Assembly (NCBI GenBank): GCA_039819065.1
Contig: JBCBSS010000133.1
Span: 1-22,764, forward strand
Length of the DNA stretch: 22,764 nt
Source of the DNA: JBCBSS01 sp039819065
GTDB lineage: Bacteria; Bacteroidota; Bacteroidia; Cytophagales; Cyclobacteriaceae
Direction: 5' to 3'
Below are positions 8,091 to 15,028 of this stretch, piece after piece (within the stretch, counting starts at the first letter, position 1; every line of letters starts with the position of its first letter). The notes under the pieces are model-generated. The model saw nothing but the letters and a program-made list of their open reading frames with translations. It was not told where the DNA came from and did not search any database. The position numbers were made by a program, and so were the translations under genes.

Positions 8091-8816
8091 TTAGATATTG
8101 GGATCACCACTTCTTTCTATAGACCCGATACCAGAAACGTCTTTTTGAAGGATTTCAGGGTCTCCTTTGTAGTCTATTCCACCAACGCCGCTTACAGAAG
8201 CACTTAGTTTCTCTAATACAGTTATTTCGGCTCCTCCTACCCCACTAATGCCGATATAGCACGTATTGGAGACGAGATCATAAGATTTCAAGCCACCAGC
8301 ACCGCTCATGCTTACATTTTGCTTGTCACACGAACCTGACAATCGTGCTGACCCGGCACCACTTATACTCAGGTCCAAACTTTCAAGCTCTAATTTCAGG
8401 TCGACACTACCGGCACCCGAAAGGCTAAGTCTGAGTTGATCACCTGTAAGTGTGCCTTCATTTTGCACAGAGGAGGCTCCACTCATATAGATACCTGTTA
8501 ATTTCTTATAAGTGACATAAACTTCAATACCTTTTCTACTGCTTAAGTTTTTTTCAGAATCAATGGCCAGTTTTCCACCTCTGTTTTCAGTGGTTATATA
8601 TTGGTGCAAGTTGTCATCGGCAGTAATAGTCACTTTCTCAGTTTCTCCTTCTTCCAGGTAAACACTATAGCTCCCGGAGAACTCAATCTCTTCAAAGCCT
8701 TCTATCTCACGTACTTCGGTACTGCGATTGCCACTACCTCTTTCAACATCGATGAAACACGATGTGAGCACAAAGCTCGTAGCTAGTAAGATAAAAGCAT
8801 TGTTTAGAATTTTCAT
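8091..8816 (-). CDS. GIN-domain (DUF2807) lipoprotein with repeated SGxG rungs
   Basis: A 241-residue lipoprotein, taking ATG at 8816 as start because it begins a clean lipoprotein signal (MKILNNAFILLATSFVLTSC, lipidated Cys20); the frame stays open 18 codons further but that stretch is not signal-like. The body is a putative adhesin/GIN domain of the kind predicted to form a beta-solenoid. Seven Ser-Gly turns recur every 18-21 residues, at about 112, 133, 152, 171, 191, 209 and 228 (SGASS, SGAGS, SGAGS, SGAGG, SGVGG, SGVGG, SGIGS). Members are widespread in Bacteroidota and have no settled function. An inverted repeat in the leader (8842-8874) may affect expression. It converges on pdxJ and diverges from glyA. 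Confidence 0.82.
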   Translation of the reverse strand: MKILNNAFILLATSFVLTSCFIDVERGSGNRSTEVREIEGFEEIEFSGSYSVYLEEGETEKVTITADDNLHQYITTENRGGKLAIDSEKNLSSRKGIEVYVTYKKLTGIYMSGASSVQNEGTLTGDQLRLSLSGAGSVDLKLELESLDLSISGAGSARLSGSCDKQNVSMSGAGGLKSYDLVSNTCYIGISGVGGAEITVLEKLSASVSGVGGIDYKGDPEILQKDVSGIGSIERSGDPNI

Positions 8817-8841
8817 AGCACTCTCTTTTAAGGTCAGCCTC

Positions 8842-8874
8842 AAGGTTGCAAAACAGTCGCAAAAAAGCAACCTT
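8842..8874. repeat. Inverted repeat in the divergent GIN-lipoprotein / glyA interval
   Basis: AAGGTTGC at 8842-8849 and GCAACCTT at 8867-8874 are perfect 8-bp inverted arms separated by 17 nt. The element ends 25 nt upstream of the lipoprotein start codon on the minus strand and about 30 nt upstream of the candidate glyA -33 element. It could be a regulator-binding site or a hairpin in the lipoprotein leader. No regulator family is suggested by the sequence. Confidence 0.45.
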
Positions 8875-8903
8875 AATCACACTATTCTTAATCTAAATGG
8901 GAA

Positions 8904-8935
8904 TTAGGTTATCTCTATTCCTTGATTTAATTTTG
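8904..8935 (+). promoter_or_regulatory. Candidate glyA promoter (Bacteroidota type)
   Basis: TAATTTTG at 8928-8935 fits the -7 consensus TAnnTTTG exactly. TTAG at 8904-8907, one base from TTTG, lies 20 nt upstream, a normal spacing. Transcription would start near 8942, about 15 nt before the glyA ATG at 8957. This also argues against starting GlyA at the earlier in-frame ATG at 8897. Confidence 0.4.
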
Positions 8936-8956
8936 GTTGATTTTAACGTTCAGGAC

Positions 8957-10228
8957 ATGCAAAAAGACTCCGTAATATTCGACCTTATCGCTAAGGAAAA
9001 GCACCGCCAAGAGACTGGAATAGAACTCATCGCTTCTGAGAATTTCACCTCCCCACAAGTGATGGAAGCCATGGGTACAGTACTCACCAATAAGTATGCT
9101 GAAGGTCTTCCCGGAAAAAGATATTATGGTGGTTGTGAAGTAGTCGACGAGATAGAGCAATTGGCTATTGAAAGGGTAAAAGAACTGTTTGGAGCTAGCT
9201 GGGCCAATGTACAGCCCCATTCAGGCGCACAGGCTAATGCTGCAGTAATGTTAGCTATCCTAAACGCTGGTGACAAAATTCTAGGTTTCGACCTTTCCCA
9301 CGGTGGCCACTTAACACACGGTTCAAGCGTCAATTTCAGTGGTAAATTGTATCAGCCTTCCTTTTATGGTGTAGAACCAGATTCTGGTTTGATAGATTGG
9401 GATAAGGTGGCTGAAACTGCCAGAAAGGAAAAGCCCAAATTAATAATATGTGGTGCTTCTGCTTATAGCAGAGATTGGGATTACGAATCTTTAAGAAAAA
9501 CAGCCGACGAAGTAGGAGCTCTGCTGCTAGCTGATATTTCTCACCCTTCGGGACTTATTGCAAGAGGGTTGCTCAACGATCCTTTGGAGTACTGCCATAT
9601 TGTAACCACTACTACTCATAAAACCCTAAGAGGTCCAAGAGGTGGTATGATCATGGTGGGAGAAAACTTCGATAACCCTTGGGGATTAAAAACACCTAAA
9701 GGTGAAGTACGCAAGATATCTGCTCTTTTGGACTCAGGTGTCTTCCCGGGTACGCAAGGGGGGCCACTTGAGCACGTTATAGCAGCCAAAGCAATAGCAT
9801 TTCAAGAGGCGCTTAGTGAAGAATACTTGGATTATGTCGTTCAGGTGGTTAAAAATGCCAAGGCCATGTCAAAAGCTTTTGTTGACAAGGGGTACAAAGT
9901 GATTTCCAATGGCACCGATAACCATATGATGTTGATCGATTTAAGGTCTAAAGATCTGACTGGTAAATTAGCTGAAAACACATTGATCAAGGCGGATATT
10001 ACCATCAACAAGAATATGGTTCCGTTTGATGATAAATCTCCCTTTGTTACTTCTGGAATGAGAGTTGGCACGGCCGCTGTAACCACTCGAGGCATGAACG
10101 AAAATGATATGGCCAAAATCGTTGACCATATCGATAGCGTGCTGATGAATCATGACAACGAAGAAAAAATAGCTGAAATCAAAAGCAACATTAACTCCTG
10201 GATGCAGGACTATCCTCTTTATAAATAG
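8957..10228 (+). CDS. glyA: Serine hydroxymethyltransferase
   Basis: GlyA is the PLP enzyme that interconverts serine and glycine while charging tetrahydrofolate with a one-carbon unit. From ATG at 8957 the product is 423 residues, the usual size, and begins QKDSVIFDLIAKEKHRQETG. Recognisable blocks are IELIASENFTSPQVMEAMG, LTNKYAEGLPGKRYYGGCE, NVQPHSGAQANAAV, the PLP lysine in THKTLRGPRGGMI (Lys222), FPGTQGGPLEHVIAAKA and SGMRVGTAAVTTRGM. The frame stays open to an ATG at 8897, but the extra 20 residues are hydrophobic, not family-like, and span the candidate promoter. The stop overlaps the possible GTG start of tatC by one base (TAGTG), pointing to an operon with tatC and rpiB. Confidence 0.96.
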   Translation: MQKDSVIFDLIAKEKHRQETGIELIASENFTSPQVMEAMGTVLTNKYAEGLPGKRYYGGCEVVDEIEQLAIERVKELFGASWANVQPHSGAQANAAVMLAILNAGDKILGFDLSHGGHLTHGSSVNFSGKLYQPSFYGVEPDSGLIDWDKVAETARKEKPKLIICGASAYSRDWDYESLRKTADEVGALLLADISHPSGLIARGLLNDPLEYCHIVTTTTHKTLRGPRGGMIMVGENFDNPWGLKTPKGEVRKISALLDSGVFPGTQGGPLEHVIAAKAIAFQEALSEEYLDYVVQVVKNAKAMSKAFVDKGYKVISNGTDNHMMLIDLRSKDLTGKLAENTLIKADITINKNMVPFDDKSPFVTSGMRVGTAAVTTRGMNENDMAKIVDHIDSVLMNHDNEEKIAEIKSNINSWMQDYPLYK

Positions 10229-11073
10229 TGACGGAAAAGATTGGCAATGGTGAGGAAAAAGAGATGTCATTCGTTGATCATCTCGAGGAGCTAAGATGGC
10301 ATCTTATACGAGGTCTCATTGCGGTAATGGTGGTAACAATTGCTGCTTTTGCAATGAACGAGTGGTTGTTCAACTACGTAATCCTGGCTCCCGGCCAAGC
10401 TGATTTTTGGACATTCAAGAAGCTCTGCGAATTAAGTGCTATCCTCAATTCTGACGCATTGTGTATAGAAGAGATAGAATACATCATTCAAAGCCGGAAG
10501 CTAACCGGCCAATTCACAATGAGTATTACTTCTTCTTTCGTGACTGGCCTTATTGTAGCTTTTCCTTATTTCTTCTGGGAAGTATGGAGGTTTATCAGCC
10601 CTGGGCTTTATTCTAATGAGAAAAAGGTATCCAGAGGAGCTGTTTTCTTCGTCAGTTTTCTTTTCCTGACTGGGGTGGCATTTGGATACTTTATCATGTC
10701 TCCGTTGGCCATCAACTTCTTGGCGAACTATAAAGTAAGCGAAACAGTGGCTAACGAATTCGATATTACATCATATGTCGGGACGTTAATTACACTTGTT
10801 TTTGGAAGTGGTATTTTATTTCAATTGCCAATTGTGGTTTACTTCCTTTCTAAAGTAGGTTTGGTCACCCCTCAGTTGATGAGGAAGTATCGAAAACACG
10901 CCGTGGTAGTCATTCTAATACTAGGCGCCATGCTTACGCCTCCAGATCCATTTAGCCAGGTGTTGATAGCTTTACCGCTATTCCTTTTGTATCAGATAAG
11001 CATTTCCATCTCAGCCTTGGTGATTCGGAAGGCTAGAAAAAGAGAACTAAAACTTGCCAAGCAAACTCAATAA
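10228..11073 (+). CDS. tatC: Twin-arginine translocase subunit TatC
   Basis: TatC is the inner-membrane receptor of the Tat pathway, which exports folded proteins bearing a twin-arginine signal. Six hydrophobic segments are visible. Family motifs include SFVDHLEELRWHLIRG at the cytoplasmic N-terminus, the segment SFVTGLIVAFPYFFWEVWRFISPGLYSNEKK with its conserved Glu, and GAMLTPPDPFSQVLIALPLFLLYQISI. The first periplasmic loop is enlarged (about residues 52-95, with Cys pairs), as is usual in this phylum. Two starts are possible: GTG at 10228, overlapping the glyA stop (281 residues), or ATG at 10264 preceded by AGGA at 7-nt spacing (269 residues). The second has the better ribosome site. No tatA or tatB gene is in the window. 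The rpiB ATG is 4 nt downstream. Confidence 0.93.
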   Translation: MTEKIGNGEEKEMSFVDHLEELRWHLIRGLIAVMVVTIAAFAMNEWLFNYVILAPGQADFWTFKKLCELSAILNSDALCIEEIEYIIQSRKLTGQFTMSITSSFVTGLIVAFPYFFWEVWRFISPGLYSNEKKVSRGAVFFVSFLFLTGVAFGYFIMSPLAINFLANYKVSETVANEFDITSYVGTLITLVFGSGILFQLPIVVYFLSKVGLVTPQLMRKYRKHAVVVILILGAMLTPPDPFSQVLIALPLFLLYQISISISALVIRKARKRELKLAKQTQ

Positions 11074-11077
11074 AAAC

Positions 11078-11512
11078 ATGTCTAAAAATATTGCGATAGG
11101 AGGAGATCACGCTGGATTTGAATATAAAGCGCAAATTATATCTGCCTTGGAAGAAGAAGGGCACCAAGTGAAAGATTTCGGTACCTATAGTATCGAATCA
11201 ACTGATTATCCAGACTACGCCCACCCCCTGGCCGAGGCCGTAGAAAAAGGAGAGTTCAATCAAGGGATTCTAATTTGCGGTAGTGGAAACGGTGTGGCTA
11301 TGACGGCTAATAAACACCAAGGTATTCGAGCTGCGCTCTGTTGGGAAGACGAATTGGCTGCTTTAGCCAGGCAACATAATAATGCCAATGTGATATGTAT
11401 ACCGGCAAGATTTGTAAGTATAGCATTGGCTAAACAAATGACTAAGACATTTTTAAGCACTGATTTCGAAGGCGGTAGGCACGAAAGGCGAGTCGGCAAG
11501 ATTAGTTGTTAG
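11078..11512 (+). CDS. rpiB: Ribose-5-phosphate isomerase B
   Basis: RpiB interconverts ribulose 5-phosphate and ribose 5-phosphate in the pentose phosphate pathway. The 144-residue chain starts at ATG 11078; a longer frame overlapping tatC exists but MSKNIAIGGDHAGFEYK is the natural family start. Visible residues are GGDHAG (Asp10, His11), the catalytic Cys67 in GILICGSGNG, and KHQGIRAALCW and NANVICIPARF of the RpiB/LacAB fold. The gene lies 4 nt after tatC. Its last 11 nt overlap the end of the convergent GT-C-like gene, so there is no room for a separate terminator between them. Confidence 0.95.
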   Translation: MSKNIAIGGDHAGFEYKAQIISALEEEGHQVKDFGTYSIESTDYPDYAHPLAEAVEKGEFNQGILICGSGNGVAMTANKHQGIRAALCWEDELAALARQHNNANVICIPARFVSIALAKQMTKTFLSTDFEGGRHERRVGKISC

Positions 11513-12956
11513 ATCTTAACCTAAAGACATTATCGTCCGTTTTTTCATACATGCTTTCTAGCTCCGGTATTCTCTCCAAAATATTCGGAAATCTGCCCTC
11601 AAGATCATAAACTACTTCAGGGCTATCGTACTTGAAGCTCTCTAATATCCGCACTTGATTGTCATAGTAATTGAGGTTACTCAGCACTTCCTGAGACATC
11701 CTCCAATTAAGATATGGCGTAGCGAGGGTGTTATGCTGATACAAACCAATATTGTCTCCCAAAACCAGTACTTTCTTGTCCTTGACAATCGGTTGCTTAT
11801 CATCAGTGCTAACCATCAAATCTTCGAAAGAAACGATATTATAAATGAACGTTCCTTTAAAGGAGCTGCCATAGTTAACAAATAGCACCAGTGCTATGAA
11901 AAGTACGAATGTGATCTCAGCCAGCAATTGACGCCTGATCAACAGAAAATAGTGACAAGTCAAAAATGAAAGAGGTGGGACAAAGGCAATAAGCACATTG
12001 GGCATTCTCTCTTTGGAAAAAAGAAATATAGAAAGCGTTAAAACAAGCCAAACAAACATCACCTGAACTAGTCTGACTTGATAATTGGTAAAACGAGATC
12101 TTCGATTCAGCTTGATAATGGTCAGAATGAGAAAGAGGAGCGGCACAAAAGATAGCACAGCAAAAGTCTGCAAGGACGTGTAACTCTCCCCTTTGTATAG
12201 AAAGAGTGGGGCAAACAGACTAAAATTCAGATCACCCAGCCCATCAATCAATATGTAGTAACAGATAAGGAGTAGGAAAGGCAAGGCCACTCCATAAAGC
12301 ATCAAGAAATAGCGCCTTCTTACCGTACCTGTGAATAGGATAAAAACCAAAAAGCACATGACGGTAAAGACGATAAAAGGCAGATAAAACAAGGCTGCCA
12401 GGCCAAGGTAGAAGCCAATATTAAAAATCTTTTCATCCTTTTTCATCCGGAATTCCAAATGATTGAATATCCCGTTGAGCGCTAGAATGACAAATGTCAT
12501 GCTCATCAAAGCTGGTGACAAAGTGCTGAAATCAAAAGCCAGTGAAGCTAAGACGGCATAGATTACGGCCGGTATGTAAGTATTCTCATTGTAAGCTTTA
12601 TTGACTAGTAAAAGCCTATTGAAAACCAGGCATTGGAAGAATACCAGAAATAGGGAGACGATTTGATAGGCTAAGTGCGATTTGCCAAATAATATGTGTA
12701 GTAACCAAAATACAACAGCCGATAAAGGGGCCGTATCATTCCAAACTTCTACATATAATGTCGACCCATGGGCCATCTTCTCCCCGACCAACATATACTC
12801 GATCTCAGGTAGCGTAAGTGTTGATGAGTCTAGCAGATAGGGCAACCTGATGGCTAGTAGCAGGATAAAAACCCCTATGAGCCTGTATGGGTCGTTTATT
12901 CTAAAAAAGTTAAGCAATAATGTCCCGTTTAGTCCTTCAAGAATCTGGCAGGCCAA
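11502..12956 (-). CDS. GT-C-like polytopic membrane protein (possible DUF6427 relative)
   Basis: A protein of up to 484 residues with roughly ten or eleven hydrophobic segments and a soluble C-terminal tail of about 100 residues. After the first membrane segment (LIGVFILLLAIRLPYLL) comes LPEIEYMLVGEKMAHGSTLY, then VEVWNDTAPLSAVVFWLLHI. This pattern recalls the first periplasmic loop of GT-C glycosyltransferases (ArnT/PMT type), where an acidic residue is followed by a G-x-LY-x-D-x-W-x-x-x-x-PL segment; Glu51 and Glu53 are candidate acids. It also resembles Bacteroidota membrane proteins annotated DUF6427. Whether it is an active transferase is unknown. No ATG is available before residue 55; TTG at 12956 or TTG at 12917 must serve, the latter giving a start just before LNFFRINDPYR. 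It is divergent from rbfA and isolated, so context gives no substrate. Confidence 0.65.
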   Translation of the reverse strand: MACQILEGLNGTLLLNFFRINDPYRLIGVFILLLAIRLPYLLDSSTLTLPEIEYMLVGEKMAHGSTLYVEVWNDTAPLSAVVFWLLHILFGKSHLAYQIVSLFLVFFQCLVFNRLLLVNKAYNENTYIPAVIYAVLASLAFDFSTLSPALMSMTFVILALNGIFNHLEFRMKKDEKIFNIGFYLGLAALFYLPFIVFTVMCFLVFILFTGTVRRRYFLMLYGVALPFLLLICYYILIDGLGDLNFSLFAPLFLYKGESYTSLQTFAVLSFVPLLFLILTIIKLNRRSRFTNYQVRLVQVMFVWLVLTLSIFLFSKERMPNVLIAFVPPLSFLTCHYFLLIRRQLLAEITFVLFIALVLFVNYGSSFKGTFIYNIVSFEDLMVSTDDKQPIVKDKKVLVLGDNIGLYQHNTLATPYLNWRMSQEVLSNLNYYDNQVRILESFKYDSPEVVYDLEGRFPNILERIPELESMYEKTDDNVFRLRSNN

Positions 12957-13005
12957 ATTTCTTTAATATTCCGAAAAAAACTAAAATAAATGGCATATTT
13001 GCCTT

Positions 13006-13386
13006 ATGAATGAGAGTAAAAGGCAGCAGAAATTCGCTAAACTGATCCAGAAGGATTTAAGCGAAATATTTCAAAGAGATACCAGGGGGATATTAGACAA
13101 TGCTTTCATCACAGTTGCTCACGTGACGATGAGCCCTGATTTAAGTATTGCCAAAGTATACCTCAGTATGATGATGGTGAAGGATAAAGATGGGTTGATC
13201 GAAAAGATCACTTCCAGAAAGAGCGAATTGAGAAAACTGTTGGGAATGAAAATCGGTAAGCAAGTCAGAATTGTACCGGATTTAATATTCTATGTTGACG
13301 AGCTTGAGGAAAATGCGATGAAGCTAGACAAGCTTATTGATAGCTTGGACATTCCTAAGAAGGAAGAAAGTGACGATGAAGAGTGA
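13006..13386 (+). CDS. rbfA: Ribosome-binding factor A
   Basis: RbfA is a small KH-fold protein that binds the 30S precursor near the 5' helix of 16S rRNA and helps late maturation and growth in the cold. The 126-residue chain begins ESKRQQKFAKLIQKDLSEIF, carries ITVAHVTMSPDLSIAKVYLS at the core and KQVRIVPDLIFYVDELEENA near the end, all standard for the family, and has an acidic tail (EESDDEE). The start is ATG at 13006. It is followed after 37 nt by a permease gene, a pairing that is common in Bacteroidota and probably one transcript. Confidence 0.95.
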   Translation: MNESKRQQKFAKLIQKDLSEIFQRDTRGILDNAFITVAHVTMSPDLSIAKVYLSMMMVKDKDGLIEKITSRKSELRKLLGMKIGKQVRIVPDLIFYVDELEENAMKLDKLIDSLDIPKKEESDDEE

Positions 13387-13423
13387 TCAACTTACCTCAT
13401 ACTTAATAGCCTAATATCTCACT

Positions 13424-14647
13424 TTGAACCTCCCTTTTTTCATAGCGAAGAAGTACTTTCTATCCAAGAGAAAAAAGAACTTCATTAATGTAATCTCAGT
13501 ACTTTCCATGGTCGTGGTGGCCATTTGCACGATGGCAATGGTTATCGTTCTATCTGTCTTCAATGGCCTTGGGGGAATGCTGCGGTCTATTTACAGCACT
13601 TTCGACCCTGAGATCAAAATAGAAATAGTGAAGGGAAAGTCATTCGAAGCGACTGATGAGTTAATGGCAAAGATACGAGCAATTGACGGCGTTGGGATCG
13701 TTACAGAGGTGATCGAGGATTACGCTTATGTAAAATACCAAGATGCCAGTGTGGTTGCCACCATTAAGGGTGTGAGTGATAATTTTCTAGATCAGAATAG
13801 AATTCAAAGTAGTATTGTAGCTGGTGACCTGAAACTTAAAGATGGCGACTTGCAATACGCTATTATAGGACAAGGTATTCAATACGCCCTGTCGGCTGAT
13901 CCAAACAATGATTTCTTTCCTCTACAGATTTACTATATCAAAGACACAAGGGCCCGTTCACTAAACACGAGCAACTTATATAGTAAAGAAGTCATACTAC
14001 CGGGAAGCGTTTTCGCTATCGAGAAAAATTATGACGAGAACTACATATTTGTGCCGCTCCAGTTCGCAGAACGGCTATTAAACTATACCAACAAACGGAC
14101 ATCGATAGAAATCAAGACATCCAAAACCGCCAACATCAATGAGGTTAGGGATGAATTGAGAGCCGCTCTTGGTGACAGTTTCAAAGTGCTCAATAATGAA
14201 GAACAGCATGCCGATCTTTACAAGCTTTTGAAACTAGAGAAGTTCTTTATGTTTCTGGTCATTTTTATCATACTTATCGTTGGCTCCCTGAACATATCTT
14301 TTTCCCTCGCCATGTTAGTCATGGATAAAAGAAAGGACATATCGGTGCTTTATGCTGTAGGGGCCAAAAACCGGCTAATCAGAACTATCTTCCTTCTGGA
14401 AGGACTGATCGTAGCGGTGATCGGTGCGACTATAGGATTAATGCTAGGTGGTCTTATCTGTTGGCTACAACAGGAAGTGGGTATTTTTTCTTTGGGTATG
14501 GAGACCGCTGTAATGAACAGCTACCCTGTTGAAATGGAAGTTTCCGATTTTTTGATTATCGGACTGAGCGCCATATTCGTTACGCTAATGATCTCTTACC
14601 GACCTTCCTTGAAAGCCACCAGGCATCGCGGCGTCGAGCATCTTTAA
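13424..14647 (+). CDS. LolC/LolE-type ABC transporter permease (FtsX family)
   Basis: A 407-residue inner-membrane permease of the FtsX/MacB type. One membrane segment lies near residues 20-48 (NVISVLSMVVVAICTMAMVI, then VLSVFNGLGGML), a large periplasmic domain follows to about residue 275, and three membrane segments occupy the C-terminal 130 residues (FFMFLVIFIILIVGSLNISF; LIVAVIGATIGLMLGGLIC; FLIIGLSAIFVTLMISY). This is the four-helix LolC/E topology used in lipoprotein release. The linker motif MLVMDKRKDISVLYAVGAKN is characteristic. The start codon is TTG at 13424: an in-frame stop lies 12 nt upstream and MNLPFFIAKKYF is the expected N-terminus. No ATP-binding partner (lolD) is adjacent, so it must act with one encoded elsewhere. 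Confidence 0.85.
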   Translation: MNLPFFIAKKYFLSKRKKNFINVISVLSMVVVAICTMAMVIVLSVFNGLGGMLRSIYSTFDPEIKIEIVKGKSFEATDELMAKIRAIDGVGIVTEVIEDYAYVKYQDASVVATIKGVSDNFLDQNRIQSSIVAGDLKLKDGDLQYAIIGQGIQYALSADPNNDFFPLQIYYIKDTRARSLNTSNLYSKEVILPGSVFAIEKNYDENYIFVPLQFAERLLNYTNKRTSIEIKTSKTANINEVRDELRAALGDSFKVLNNEEQHADLYKLLKLEKFFMFLVIFIILIVGSLNISFSLAMLVMDKRKDISVLYAVGAKNRLIRTIFLLEGLIVAVIGATIGLMLGGLICWLQQEVGIFSLGMETAVMNSYPVEMEVSDFLIIGLSAIFVTLMISYRPSLKATRHRGVEHL

Positions 14648-15028
14648 TAAATAATTGTTATTTTTCTCATCTAGCCTAAATAAACTGGATTAGACAGCGT
14701 TCAGATTTTCGGTTGTGAAAATCATAAAATTGTCCGGTTCTCTCACATCAATTCAATTCTGACAAAATATAATACCCTTTTGTTACGATAATTCGTCCAT
14801 TATTTAGAATAATTGCCAAATAAAAGTTAGTTTTAATGTTTTATATTTTAAAAAAAATTATAATAATACAATTATTATTCGTTTAATGATTTGAATATTC
14901 CTTAAAACCGTCAATGTTTAGGGAAATTCTTACATGAAAGCCTTAATCCTTTGATCTCGAGCTATTATCTACTTTCAGAAATTTCGGCTTTATTATGTAA
15001 TTTGCAATTCTATCTTTTTTAAAAAAGT
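14648..15028. other. 381-bp AT-rich gap before the SNF2 gene
   Basis: No convincing coding frame or RNA gene is visible here. The middle (about 14810-14890) is extremely AT-rich and contains ATAATAAT and ATTATTAT arms three bases apart. The last bases before the SNF2 start codon form a perfect 14-bp palindrome of T and A runs bounded by C and G (15014-15027). I find no exact TAnnTTTG box; TAATTTG near 14997 is one base short. The stretch presumably holds the SNF2 promoter and leader. Confidence 0.5.

Noticed and set aside
8897..8956. A longer GlyA starting at the ATG at 8897
   Set aside because: The extra 20 residues are hydrophobic and unlike the family, and the stretch contains the candidate promoter box at 8928-8935.
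14810..14890. A replication origin or attachment site in the AT-rich stretch
   Set aside because: I see no DnaA-box cluster, no flanking direct repeats, and no integrase or replication gene.
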